Of a stretch of 64,000 nt of DNA, positions 33,733 through 46,381 are shown in pieces. The position numbers were made by a program, and so were the translations under genes. Under the pieces are notes generated by a model. It did not search any database. It worked only from the letters and a program-made list of their open reading frames with translations, and was not told the origin of the DNA. This DNA is from Heterostelium album PN500 (lineage: Eukaryota; Evosea; Eumycetozoa; Acytosteliales; Acytosteliaceae): assembly GCF_000004825.1 (NCBI RefSeq), contig NW_008805063.1, positions 1,736,857 to 1,800,856 of the forward strand, read 5' to 3'. The stretch's first letter is position 1. Every line of letters starts with the position of its first letter.

Positions 33733-36700
33733 ATGAGTCCAGGTTTACCAGTTCCAAATTTTCAAGATGAAGCTTTAAATAATACAAGAAATGGTATGAA
33801 TCCTTAATCATGAACATTAAAATAGATTATTTATTAATAAAATTCAATATAATATAGAGATTCTTGATATTTTAGAAAAAAACAAGATTAAATATGATAT
33901 ACATATTGTTGGAGTCAATTCTAATGTAAGTAAACAAACAACTAACTAATCAACAACAAAAACACTAATTTTATTCAAATATTATATATTTAAACTTTTT
34001 AGGTACCAATATTTGTTGATTTTGGATCGATTTTGACTTATTCAAAGAATGATCAAGTCAATATAATGCGTGCCATTAAAGCAAATCTTCCAAGTATTTT
34101 GAAACAAATTGGTTCTTCTTTGGATAAGGTAAAAGAAAATTTGAAAAAACAAAAAAAAGAGTTGGAAAATTTAAAAATATATATTAATTGCTTATTTATA
34201 ATTATATATTTATAGGTTGATAATATTCATAAGGCAAATGTACAAAACTATTTAACTAGAGTTGTTATTACCAATGTTCCAGGAAAATCATCTACCTCAA
34301 AGAAGGCAACCTATTATGTCGATGGTACTTTGGAAGTGGGTACTGTTTTCGAGGACAGTTTGAATTGCTCCTACTATTTGGAGAAGAAGATTCTCACTGC
34401 TTGCAATGAGTTCCGTCCAGTTCAAGGTGCTGTCGTTCCAGACAAGATGGCCGCTTTCGAGGCTGTGCCAGCTGCCGCCGCGCCAGCCACACCAGAGCCA
34501 GTCGCACCAGCAGCTGCACTCGTCGGAACATTGGATTTCTCCATTCCAAACTACCCAAATGCAGCACAAGAAACATTGAAACTCGAAATTCTTGCACTTC
34601 TCAAACCAATTGTTATCGACCAATCGGTTTTCGGTCGTCCAGCTTTCGAAATGCCAGTTTACGTCGACTGGAACAGTCTGGCACAGAGTCCAGATCAAAC
34701 CGTTGTGTTGAGAGCGGTCAAGACAAACTATGCCAATATTATCAAGCAAGTCGTTCCAGCCATTACCAAGGTCGACGAAGTCAGAAAGCCAGCGGTTGCC
34801 GACTACATTATTTCCGTCGTTCTCCAGAACGTCCCTGGAAAGACTTCCACATTAAAGAAAGCTATTCTCTCACACGAGGGAATGTTGATTATCAACACCA
34901 CCTTTGAGGATTCAATCAATTGCTCTTACTATTTGGAGAAGAAAATCACTGCCGGTTTGAATGACTTCATTCCACAGAGTGGATATCAACCCCAACTCAG
35001 AGAACCAGTTGCCGCGCCAGTTGTTGCCGCTGCACCACAGCCAGCTCAACCAGCTCAGCCAGCTCAACCATCCAGACCATCCTACAACATTCCAGATAAA
35101 TACAGTCAACCATCTGCACCAGTCTATCAATCTCCAGTTCAGCCAGTCTATCAACAACCAGCCGCAGTTGTCCAACCAGTTTACCAACAGCCAGCACCAG
35201 TTGCTCAACCAAGTTATCCACCACCAGTTGTTAGACAACCAATTGCTCAACCAGCACCAGTAGCAGTTGCTCCTCCTCCAGCTCCAGTCGTCCAAGAACC
35301 AAAGGAAAAGGGCAGACCAGAAATGGAGTTCAAACCAAATTTCACAGATCCAGCACAGATTTTCCAAATCAGAGAAATCGATGCCATCATCGACAGTTTC
35401 AAGGTGTTGGACGATAAGGATAAACCAATCGGTGCACCAATCTATTTGGACTGGAAATCAATTATGGTTTACCCAGCAGCAGTGAAGCAGGGAACAGTCA
35501 TTAGAAATGTCAATTTGGCATTGTACCGTTTGTTGCGTGAGACTTTGAATGCTTTGAAATTGGCTTGTTCCGACTTTGCCATTGGTGACAACATTCGTGC
35601 TTACCTCAGATCGTTCACCGTTCAAAATATCGCTGGTACTTCAACCGGTGCCAAAAAGGTAGTTTACGAAGACGGTCACCTCACAATTCAAACCATTTTC
35701 GAAGACTTTGGAAATTGTGCACTCTATTTCGATTCCAAGGTTGTCCAAGCATTCTCTGCACGTCCATCACTACCAGCACCAAAGAAACCAGAAATGGTAA
35801 CTTTGATCAAAGAGGAACTTGCCATTCGTTTGAATGCTCACAAAGATTTGACTACCACCGAAGGACATCCAATGGCACCAACCTGTCCAATTGAAATGGA
35901 CTGGTCGTTCCTCACCACCAAAGGTTACGAATCGATGGGAATTGAAAACAACTTGATCGGTGCGTCCAATCCAATTCTAACTGATCTATTTGCAGCACTC
36001 GCCACCTTCTCCAATGAGGAAATCGATATCTTGAAGAAAGAAGTCATCAAGATCAATTTCGTTCAGGGAGCAGTCGGAAAGACTATGTTTGACAAGCGTA
36101 CTGTCATCATGACAGATCCAGGTGTTTTGAATGTAACATCGATTTTCGAAGATCGTACTGAAGGTTCGAAAGGATTCAAAGAGAGATTCATCAACTCGTT
36201 CAAAGCACGTCTTTACAAGGTGGAGTTGCGTGATGTTTTAATCCCAGGTATCGTCAAGACAATCGACGCCGCCGTTCGTGCCAAGGTAAAAGCCAACTAC
36301 TTGGACAAGATTGTCGTGCCATCCGACGCCAACTACAGCTCAACTGTACTCTTCAACTGGTCGTTCATCGAGAAGGAGACACCAGAGAATCAAGTGAACA
36401 CCTATCGTGCAGTATGCGCCAACTTCAAGGCTGGAGTGGGATTCATTGAGAATATGAGACGTGCCATCGTCGACATTTGCAGTTACGACGTTGGAAAGAC
36501 CGCGTTCTTGAACACCAACAAATTCATCTTTATCAACGACATGCGTAAGAAGGAGGAGAACGTCAAATTCACCGGTAACAACACCTGGGAATTCACTGGA
36601 ACTTTCCACGATCCAGCAACACTCACTCACTCTGAGAGAAAGATGAACATCTTCTTCAAGGAGCAACTCAAGGTTGCATATCCATGCGCCATTCAAGATA

Positions 36701-38643
36701 CATTCCCAGAGATTGACGATATCGTTGAGGATTTGTCGAGCGCCACCGGAAAGAATGTTCCAATCGTTATGAACTACGATTCCTGGAGAAACTACTCGAG
36801 ATTCGCATCGGACCAATTTGCATACAAGGCAATCAAAGGAATTGCTGTCAGCGTTCCAAACAGAGGTCTACAAGCTATTGCAACTCTCACTAAAGATGCT
36901 ATTGTCAAGCGTGAATACACTGCCAAAGTCAACACCATCGAGATTGAGTATGACACCTCCGACAGCGTCAAGGCACAACGTTCAAAGGATCCACACTGTA
37001 TCGCCACACTCCGCGATGGAAAGTTGCATTTCAAGTTGAATTTCTCAGATGGTCAACACGATGCTAAAATTGCATCATGGGACTACCAGCTGGAGTTGGT
37101 TTTAGGTACAAGACCAATGAAGATCAACCGTGCCATCGACAAGGCAAAGTCAGATTTAGCTGCCGTCTCACAGGAAATGACTGCTTTGATTGGCAAGCCA
37201 ATCACCGTGCAAGTCGAATACACTGGTTTCATTGAACAACGTAATTTCCTCCATGAACTTGAGGAGCCTGTTTACACTAAAGTCATTGCATCGTTTGCCA
37301 ATTGGTTGAGAGCATGTTGGTTGAAGCACGAGCCATCGGCATCGCTTGCAACCTACGCCACCGTAAAGCAATCTCTCCAAACTCAGCTATCAGTTATCAA
37401 CTTCCAAATCAACTGCCAAAACAATCAACGTGATCTCTATGAGTTCCAGCTGAGCGGAACACAGTTGAATGTATCACTCAACTTGACAACAGCTATTGCT
37501 GGCACAACCACTCCATGGAGAATCGAGTTGGAGCGTGTCTTCAAGTTGCGTGACCTCAAGATCAACGAAGAGATTGCCAAGCGTATCGATCTCGTCAAGA
37601 ACAAGGCTGCCATTTCCAAGGTCATTGGAAAGCAAATCGATCTTCAAATCGATTGGAATTCATTGAAATCCGAGGCGTCATTCGCCGCCAACATGGACGA
37701 CTACATTATGTTTATGCACAAGTTTGCCGAGGATATTCCAGCTGAACTACCAAAGATCACAGGTTTCGGAGAGTTGGTTGAATTCTCAGAGGTTCAACAA
37801 ACCGTTCAATCCAATTTGGACACCATTAAATTGATTGCCGACAAAGCTGGATTCTACGCCGAACTCAAAGGTAAAGTTTTGGAGATTCGTGTAGGAATCA
37901 GAAATATCGTTAAATTCCTCAGAGATTCCGATGGAGATTTCGAGTCGTACGGTCGTGAGATTGAGGCAGCTATGAATCTACGTATGCAAATCGTCCGTGG
38001 ATTCATCAAGCGTAAGGAAGTCGCACCACTCCAAGAAACAATGCAACGTTTGGCCGGTGCAGTCGAGCAGCCAGCCAAAGTTGTCATCGATTGGGAAGGA
38101 ATTATCGAGCACCCCAAATTCGACAATCACGTCGACTTCAAGCCAATTCTCTCGAATATCTTACAGTTGCCAGCACAGCTGCATCCAGTCATCCAGTTGT
38201 GTCGTGAAAATCTCAGTGCTAAACGTGCATTGAAGGAAGTACACACCTACACAATCAGAATCGATGGTACCAGCAAGGTCAACGAATCGGAATTCACAGA
38301 GAATAAATTCGGTGTCGATTGGGCACGTGCCAGCTTCATGGCACCACCATCCAAGGATCACATCTTGATCTTGGTCAATTTGGACAGAATGATTATCTCA
38401 CCATCCGATTTGGAGCTTGAAGACAAGATCGAGTTCCTCGTCACACCAGACTTGGCCGAAGAACGTTACCAAAAGAAATTGGCTCGTCAAGACAGACAAG
38501 AGGATCTCGACTATCGTCGTCGTTGTGACGCCAGAGACGAACGTTGGCAATCCGAACAACGTAGAATGGACCAAAGAATGTTGGACGCTCAAAACGAAAA
38601 CAACAGAGAACTCAGAAATCTCAATCGTAAACTCAGATGGTAA
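33733..38643 (+). CDS. large protein of about nine diverged copies of an unrecognised 147-residue domain
   Basis: Exons 33733..33793, 33858..33925, 34003..34128 and 34216..38643 give 1560 residues. A strand motif recurs at regular spacing: FVDFGSI (34015), YVDWNSL (about 34660), YLDWKSI (35443), EMDWSFL (35893), LFNWSFI (36350), VMNYDSW (36765), QVEYTGF (37213), QIDWNSL (37645), VIDWEGI (38083). Late spacing is 415-457 bases. Each unit then has a helical stretch and, in early units, a FED..NC.YYLEKK ending. Pro/Ala-rich linkers separate units 1 and 2 and a Pro/Gln-rich linker (about residues 340-440) separates 2 and 3. The C-terminus is charged and coiled (RQEDLDYRRRCDARDERW). No signal peptide or membrane segment. 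The coding sequence uses C-ending codons (GTC, ACC, CTC, AAG) much more than its neighbours, suggesting high expression. Function unknown. Confidence 0.85.
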
Positions 38644-38857
38644 ATTTAAACAATCAATATATTTAAATAAATTTCCAAATAATTTTTGTAATATAATTTT
38701 TAATGGGTCAATCAAATCGGGAACTAAAAAATTGAGAAGATATTTATTGGTGCAATGCAAAAAAATTGTAAAAGAAGAAATTTCATACACAAAAAAAAAG
38801 TTTGATTGGTTTAGATTTTTTTAATTCTTTTGCTCATACCCCTTTAATTCTAAAAGA

Positions 38858-40265
38858 ATGAATAAATTGTTATATTTATATTTTATATCTATTTTGTTGT
38901 TTTTAAATGTTTTTATTTATGGAGAGGTTATAGTTTATCAAGGAGTAGCAGATGATCCATCACTGGAGACAGCTTGGAAGAATGGTGCATTATTAAATCA
39001 AACATTGGCACAGTTACAACCGGGAGATGAATTGTTGTTCCCAAATGTAACAATCTATCTAGTTGGTGGAATCATTGCAAACAATCTACAATCGGTGACT
39101 CTTCGATTCGATGGTACTCTAATATTCACAGATAATACTCATAGCTGGCCAAAGACTGAAAATGGTCAGGTGCTTGAGTGTTTCCAATTCAACAATTTCG
39201 TTAATGTTACACTGACTTCGTCTCATCAAGGTTTGCTCGATGGCCAAGGTGAAGCGTGGTGGGGATTACTTGGTTACGTGGAATACCAGGAGAATCGACC
39301 AAGAATGCTATCAATGGGAAACTCTAAGGATATACTTTTAGAGAATCTTTATTTCAAGAACTCACCATACTGGACAGTTTGGATCTACAATGTAGATGGA
39401 TTGGAAATAAGATACAGTCATATTTCTAATCGTAGAAATGATTATGATGGTCATGATGACTATAACATGGAGTAAGTAGTTAGTTAAAGTTGTTGTTTAA
39501 CATTTTACCAATTTGCAAAAGTTTTATAAATTAACAATATTTCAAAATATAAAGAGCATTTAATACAGATGGATTTGATGTAACAGGAAAGAATGTTTGG
39601 ATTCATGATTGTACAGGTATGTTATATATGTTAGAAATCTAAAGTTGAATAGATTTATTTTCTTATTATTTTTATATTTAGTTTGGAATCAAGATGATTG
39701 TATTGCTGTAAAAGATGGATCAGAGAATATGTTGATCGAAAGAGTGAATGCAAGTGGAGTCGGTTTGACAATTGGATCGATTGGAGGTTCAGATGTTAGA
39801 AATATTACATTTAGAGATTGCTATATGCATAAAACTTTTAAGGGTATCTATATGAAGTTCAGAGGTGATGGATTGATTACCGATGTGCTCTATGAGAACA
39901 TTGTCATCTATCAGCCAGAGCAATGGGCAACCTGGATTGGACCGGCACAACAAGCAGACAACGTAGATATCTGTTTACCAGCACCCTGCAGTCTTTGCTG
40001 GCCAATGATACCGTTTGCAGAGTGCAACATGCCAAACAATGCAAGCTACATCGACATAACACTCCGAAACATCGAGATTATCGATCCCAAAAAGACTGGT
40101 GTGATCATTGGCAGTGAGACAAATCCAATGATCAACATCACATTTGATAATGTCGTAGTACAAAACGCCCCATCAAATTACTTTGAATGCAAAAATGTTC
40201 AGAGTGGTTTGGCAATAGGTGGAACCAATCCAATTCCATCATGTTTCAAAACGACAAAAAACTAA
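38858..40265 (+). CDS. secreted glycoside hydrolase family 28-like protein with altered catalytic motifs
   Basis: Exons 38858..39471, 39555..39616 and 39682..40265 give 419 residues. Signal peptide residues 1-22. The right-handed beta-helix pattern of GH28 (polygalacturonase and relatives) is clear: SPYWTVWIYNVDGLEI, NTDGFDV, WNQDDCIAVKDGS, GLTIGSIGG. The three catalytic aspartates (NTDG, DD) are kept. The conserved His of the GHG motif is Val (SGVGLTIGS), and the RIK substrate-binding motif reads YMK (GIYMKFRG), losing Arg. Such changes occur in GH28 members that act on other sugars, or the protein may be a non-catalytic binder. Introns 1 and 2 flank the NTDG exon. The target, plant pectin or the amoeba's own or bacterial polysaccharide, is open. 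Confidence 0.9.
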
Positions 40266-41589
40266 CTAACTAATTAATAAATATTTTGTATAATTCTTAA
40301 CTTTATAAATCTTGAATCAAACTATTATTATAAAAAACAGCTCATCTCAACGAAACCCCATTAATTAATTCAAGATCTATTAAATTTTGACAAAAATTAG
40401 TTTTTTTTTGTTTTTTGGCATCCATCAAAATTTTAAAAAACTAATTAATAGAATAAAAAAAAAGACCCACCTTTGATCAGTGTCAGCAATCATACCGATA
40501 AATCATTCATTTTTAATTATTTATTTCGTTGTATTATTATTCATTATTTGCTTGTTGATGTGCTAACTAACTAACAAGTGACAAAAGTTGCAATTAAAAA
40601 AAAAATAGAAAGAAAAGAAAAGAAAAAGGTAATTTGGTTCAAAAGAAAATTGGATGTTGTTGGCATCATCATTCACATCTCTTATAGTTATCAACATCAA
40701 TTTTTATTCTATCTATTAAATTGCTCATCAATCATTGTTATTAGATTCAAACAGTGATAGTAAAATAATAGTATTTTAGCAATATAATACAAAAAAACAT
40801 AACAGTTTTATTTATTTATTCATGCATCATCATTATTTATCATCTTAGATTAATCAACCATCATCATCATCATAATCACTATCATCATCTTCACTATAGA
40901 TGATACTCACCACCTTACCTTTCAAATATTCTCAACAAAACAAAAAAATAACACCACATTTTAATTAAAAGTTAGATATTATAATTATTTGTTTATATGA
41001 AATATGTGTTGTTTTAATGGTTTGCTTTTGTGTGTTTATATAACAATGTTTTGAAGTGTTAAATGTTGTATTTTCTTAAATAGAAGAAATATTCAATGTT
41101 TTAATCATAAAACAATATATTATATAAGCTTTTTTGTATTTAACATCCATTTTTGATAAAGATGGTTTCCCTTCACTTTTTTTGCAATTGAATTGTTTAT
41201 TCCACATACTTTTAACATCCAAATTGTTCCTACTACTATTCTCATTTACTAAATTACTTTCCTTTCCTTTATCTATTATTATAGTTAGTTAGTTAGTTAT
41301 TTTATTAGCGCAGAATTAATTTTAGAGTTGTATTCATTTTCGATTCGATTGGATTGAATCGATTGTATATTAAACACAGTTGTAATAGTAATCAGGTCAT
41401 AAAATATATTATATAATTAGAATAGTAATAATTCAATTTGTTGTTGTAATTTTAGTAAAAATATATATAATTATATAAAGTACATTAGAAAAAGTTAGGG
41501 ATAGATAGTTTTTGGAAAAAATAATTATTTTTGGAAAAAGAATAAATAAAAGGTTTATTAGATTATATTATATTTATTTTGGATGAGAG
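40266..41589. other. intergenic, AT-rich, 1.3 kb
   Basis: 3' UTR of the GH28 gene, then leader of the kinase-GEF gene. Contains CATCAT tracts near 40855-40890 and TAGTTAGT near 41285-41297. No gene seen. Confidence 0.6.
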
Positions 41590-44500
41590 ATGGTGGGTGG
41601 ATTACCACATTCAAAACTATGGGAGATCGAGTACAACGATTTGGTATTTAAGGAGATCATTGGCAAAGGTAATTTCGGACATGTCTATCGTGGAAGTTAT
41701 TTGGGTGTGGAGGTGGCAATCAAGCAGATTCCAGCGTTTGACGACCCCGACTACTGCAAGTATACAGAGCGTGAAGTGAAGGCACTCCGCTATATCCGTC
41801 ATCCTCACGTCGTCCATTTCTTTGGAACCTGTCATCACACCAGTGGATTCTATTTGATAACGGAGTTTGTCGATGGACCCGATCTCCGTTTGTTTGTCAA
41901 GGAGACACCGAAGCCACCTCGTTGGCAAGTGCGTGTACAGCTGGCTCTGTCGATTGCACGAACCTGCTTCTTCCTACACTCCAAAAATATATTGCATCGC
42001 GATTTGAAAACAAAGAACGTTTTGGTGTTGCCGAATCTACAGAATACCAAACTTTGTGATTTCGGATTTGCGCGTGTTGGATCGCAGTATTCGCCGGGCA
42101 CCGACAGCAGCAGTAGCGATGAAGAATACTCTGACGACAATGCCAATGATAGCACACCGTATGGCGGCAACGGCAATGGAACTGCCGCCACTGGAAAGCT
42201 GAGACGTATGTCGATCTGTGGAACACCATCGTTTATGGCACCGGAGATTCTACTGCAAAAGAAATACGATTGGAGTGTCGATGTATTCTCCTATGGCATT
42301 ATCTTGGCGGAACTCATTACATTCCGTAGACCTGGAAAAGACTTTTGGGTTCGTAATTCAACCAATGGATTCGATATCAATGTTGAGGAGCTCAAAGAGA
42401 ATATTCCGGCACCCAACGATTGTCCGACTGTGTTTTTCGATCTTTGTTTGAAATGCTGCCAGTATTTGCCTCAGAATCGTCCACGATTCTCTGATATCAT
42501 ACATATTTTAGAGGCGTTGATGGAGACACTGGAAACCAGTGTAGGAACCAACCACTCCAACTCTAACGGTTTGATGACTAATGCCAATGGATTGTCGGCG
42601 AGCAACGATATGTCACTAAACTCAATGGATCCAGCAATTCAAAATGTCTATCCAATTACACTGTTCAAAGATCGAAAGAGACAGAGTCTCGGTGGTCAAC
42701 TGGCAACCAAATTGAATGTACTCAGAACCTCAAACTCTCAGAATGTTACAAACAATGCATCCAATGGCAGCAACAACAGCAATATCTCTGGATTGAACCA
42801 ACAACAAACCGAACGAGAAGGTGTACTCAAACTCTCAACAACTCAATATATAAATGGTTGGAAAGAGTTTGGAATTGAAGGATATGCTAAAGTTTGGATT
42901 GTTTATCAATCAAATATGATAAGAATATTACAGTATGTATGATTTAGATGTTTAATAATTAATAGTAACTAACAAATTGGTTATATTTAATAGTGATAAG
43001 AAATCAAGAAATATGACACAATTAATTGAAGTTACACCAGCTAAAGTTATAAAGATATCAAAGAACTCTTTGAGCATTATGTTTTCAGATCCAAACATTG
43101 TCAATGGTACACCTATTCTCAATGTTAAACCATATTATGAGATGTATCCTCATATCCAATATATTCCAACTTCAGAGATGAAACGATCCGCTTCTTTGAT
43201 GACCGGTGGATTGAATATTTCGTTGGACGACAAGATGTTCTGGAAGGAGAATACCGATCTCGTAATCAGACTGCAATCGTATGCGAAACGCTGGATTTTC
43301 AGAACTAGATACAATCGATTCCGAAGTAGCTGGCGATTGCCATTGCAGTTGACTGGTGCACCGTCGTTGCCATCATCTCCGGCAGCCGACGAGAATCAAC
43401 AACAGCTGCAGCTACTGACAACCAAGAAAACCTGGATCGGTATTGTCGATCAACTTATCAGCTCGGAGCATCAGTATCGTAAACAGCTGGATTGTCTTCT
43501 CAAGAATTATCTTGCACCGTTGCAATCGAAATTCCGTATGAACAAACCATTGTTGAACTACAAAGAGATTGCATCGATCTTTTCAAACATTGAAACAATC
43601 TCGGATCTCCACCAAATGCTTCTCTCCACTCTCAAATATTTCCAGACACTCTCACCCTTCTACACGACAGCATCGTCTCAACCATATAAAAACAGCTCAT
43701 CCATATTATCACAAAGTCAATCTCAATCTCAAAATCAAATTCAAATTCAACCAAATTCAACCAGCAATAATAACAAAGGTAATAATAATAACAACAATAA
43801 CAATAGCAAGAATAATAATGAATTAAATACAACATTGGCATCAAGACAATATCAATCTATATCACAATTTTTCATTGTGAATAATACACAGATGAAAACA
43901 ATCTATGGTAAATATATGTATAACTTTAAGTATGCAATGAATACTCTTAGTTGGTGCAAGTTGAATCCAGATTTCTCCAAATTCACTGGACAGCAAGCTG
44001 CACTCTCCAATGAGATAGAGAATGACTTGACTTCACTGCTCTCAGTGCCAATCAATCGAATTCAAAAGTACCAATTGCTCTTTGAGAATCTCAACAAGTG
44101 TACACCATCGGATCATCCAGAGAGTCGTGACATTGCCTCTGCCTTTTCACTCATCAAAGACATCTCCAATTTCCTTCAGAATCAGCTGGAGATGTCCATT
44201 CACTACAGCAATTTGATGTCGATCGAAACGATGCTGCTCGACGACAACAAGCGAATCTCACTCATGAAGAGTGGACGTACCTTTGTCAAACAGGGTGCAC
44301 TCGAAGAGACTGGAAACAAACAGAAATACTATTTGTTCTTGTTGTCCGATTTACTGCTACTGACAAAACCAGTAAAATCAAAGTGTAGCACAAAGTTGGA
44401 TACAAATATTGGTGGTAGCGGTGTTGGTGTTGGTGGTGGTGTCAATGGAAACAATGAAAACTGCCAACAAACCAACATGAAGTATTACTATCGTGAGAAA

Positions 44501-45220
44501 TACTCGCTATCGTTGAAGGATCCCGATGTCAGTGTGAAATTCAACTCTGACGTACCGAATGGATTGATAATCAATCTTGGCTCGCAGAACAACGGTAAGC
44601 TCTACAAGTTTGTGGCGGCCAGCGAAGAAGAAGCCAATGAATGGGTCGGTGAATTCGAGCGTGCAGCAACCAATCTCAGTAAATCTCCATTGGTACCTAA
44701 TAATACTACAACCACAACCAACAATACAACTGCAACCAATTCATTCTCTGAGAGTGACGGTTATCCATCTCCCTACTCTTCATCACCCGCTTCACTCAAT
44801 GGAATGGAAGCCACCTTTGATCCCAACTCCAATGCATTTGATCTTGGAAAAGATCAACAGCAGCCCGAGAAGAAAGATAACTTTATTAAACGTCTACGTC
44901 AAAAGAGTGTATCTTCAGGAACAAACAATAGTAATAATAATACCATTAACAATACACCAACTAGTAATAACAACAATTCACCAGATTCAAGAAGAGATTC
45001 ATTTAGTTCACCTTATCCACCAAGTTTCAATCTCAATAGCAACGTTATGAATACACCAAATTCATCGTCATCGTTGATGCCACCTCCATCGACACCGTCC
45101 AGCGAGAAGAAGAGATTCTCCACCATCAAAAACAAACTCAAAAGAATCAGTGTAAATTTCACAGGTAGTGATAAATTAAAAATCAAAGAATACGATAGAG
45201 ATAGTAGCATAGAGAATTAA
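41590..45220 (+). CDS. Kxc-type TKL kinase with Rho guanine-nucleotide exchange (DH-PH) domain
   Basis: Exons 41590..42932 and 42994..45220 give 1189 residues. The kinase domain (about 18-320) has IGKGNFGHV, VAIK, HRDLKTKN, DFGFAR and APE, so it should be active; it carries a Ser/Asp-rich insert after DFG. A PH domain follows (EGVLKLSTTQYINGWKEFG..., spanning the intron), then an IQ-like motif (LQSYAKRWIFRTRYNRFRSS), a DH domain (WIGIVDQLISSEHQYRKQLD ... LLSVPINRIQKYQLLFENL) with a low-complexity insert, and a second PH domain (FVKQGALEETGNKQKYYLFL). This is the order of D. discoideum KxcA/KxcB, kinase and exchange factors for Rac. Which of the two is orthologous cannot be told here. It should couple phosphorylation to Rac activation. 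Confidence 0.92.
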
Positions 45221-45552
45221 CCAAAAACTATTAATTTATTGCAATACAAATAAATACAATTCTTTTTGGTCGAAGATCGTACTCGCATAATACACAAAAA
45301 AAAAATTTTGATTCTTCGAGCATTGCAACATTGATTTCCAATTTGTTTTTTATCTTGTACATCTTAATTTAATAATATTATTTATTTATTATGTCAATGA
45401 GTAGTAATTTAGACAACTTCAATCGCTTATAAGTGGTTAATAAATATTTATTTAATAGTTAGTTAGCAGCTCAGTAATTTCAACTTCACACAACCACCAC
45501 TTCAATTACATCATTAAAATCACCCGCTTGGCAAGAAGAATATGACGACTAT

Positions 45553-45860
45553 TTAATTAAATATCCCTGAGAGAAAGAATAAAAGAAAAAAAAAACAAAG
45601 CTCTTTGTGGTATGTGTGTAGCTTTGAGTCAGTTGAAACTTGTGCTGGATAGAAAAACTCAATTATTTCTGATGGCAGATCTTTCTGTTCTATCCATTTG
45701 GTCTCGTAATCTGGATATCCTTCCCATTTGACCAAGAACATGCATGTTATTACCATAGTATGTCTTGTGATCCAACCAATGACTCAATCGTATGTTTGAC
45801 TAGCCTTTCTTCATTGACATGTCTGACAGAGGTAGTTTCACCCTTCCTGGGAAAGTATGT
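45553..45860 (-). mobile_element. fossil of a Ty3/gypsy (chromovirus-type) LTR element: chromodomain end of integrase
   Basis: A reverse-strand stretch has the chromodomain core KWEGYPDYETKWIEQ, typical of the C-terminus of chromovirus integrase; dictyostelid Skipper is the known local relative. No gag, protease, reverse transcriptase or LTR is visible nearby, so it is a small broken remnant of some age. A fragment of a host chromodomain gene is the alternative. Confidence 0.55.
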
Positions 45861-46381
45861 ATTTTTGATTATTATTTCTATGCAATTCTAATTTGGTTAC
45901 CAAACATATTCTTTTCTAGGAGTATAGTGCCATTATATTACACAAGAATTCAACTATCGTAGTAACATGATGTTAAGACACAATTTTTAACTAGACTTTT
46001 TTCTAATTGATCTATCAATTCCAATACCGTTGATGTTGACATAAGAATCATCTGTACTGATGATTTAACAAATTAGATTCTCAACCAAATTCAATCAGAA
46101 TTTAATAGTGGTAGATTGAAGTTGTCTAAATTACTACTCATTGGCATCATTAAATAATAATATAAAATAAATCATAAACTTTAAAGTGATCAATCACCAT
46201 TGTAAAAAAATAAAAAACAAATAAAATTTTCAATTAAACACTTTACAAACACTCGGTCGTTTTGTCCAAAAAAAAAAAAAAACAAAAACAATTTATTTTA
46301 TTTTTTCTCAATTTTTTTATCTTTATCTTTCTTTTCTTTTTTTAATTAATTAAACATAGATTATATATCTTTTTATAGAAA
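45861..46381. other. intergenic upstream of fcf1
   Basis: AT-rich, with an A run near 46270-46283. Part of it may be further eroded element sequence. No gene seen. Confidence 0.5.

Noticed and set aside
38398-38824. ORFs overlapping the 3' end of the repeat protein on both strands
   Set aside because: Out-of-frame shadows of the C-terminal coding sequence and 3' UTR; no signal of their own.
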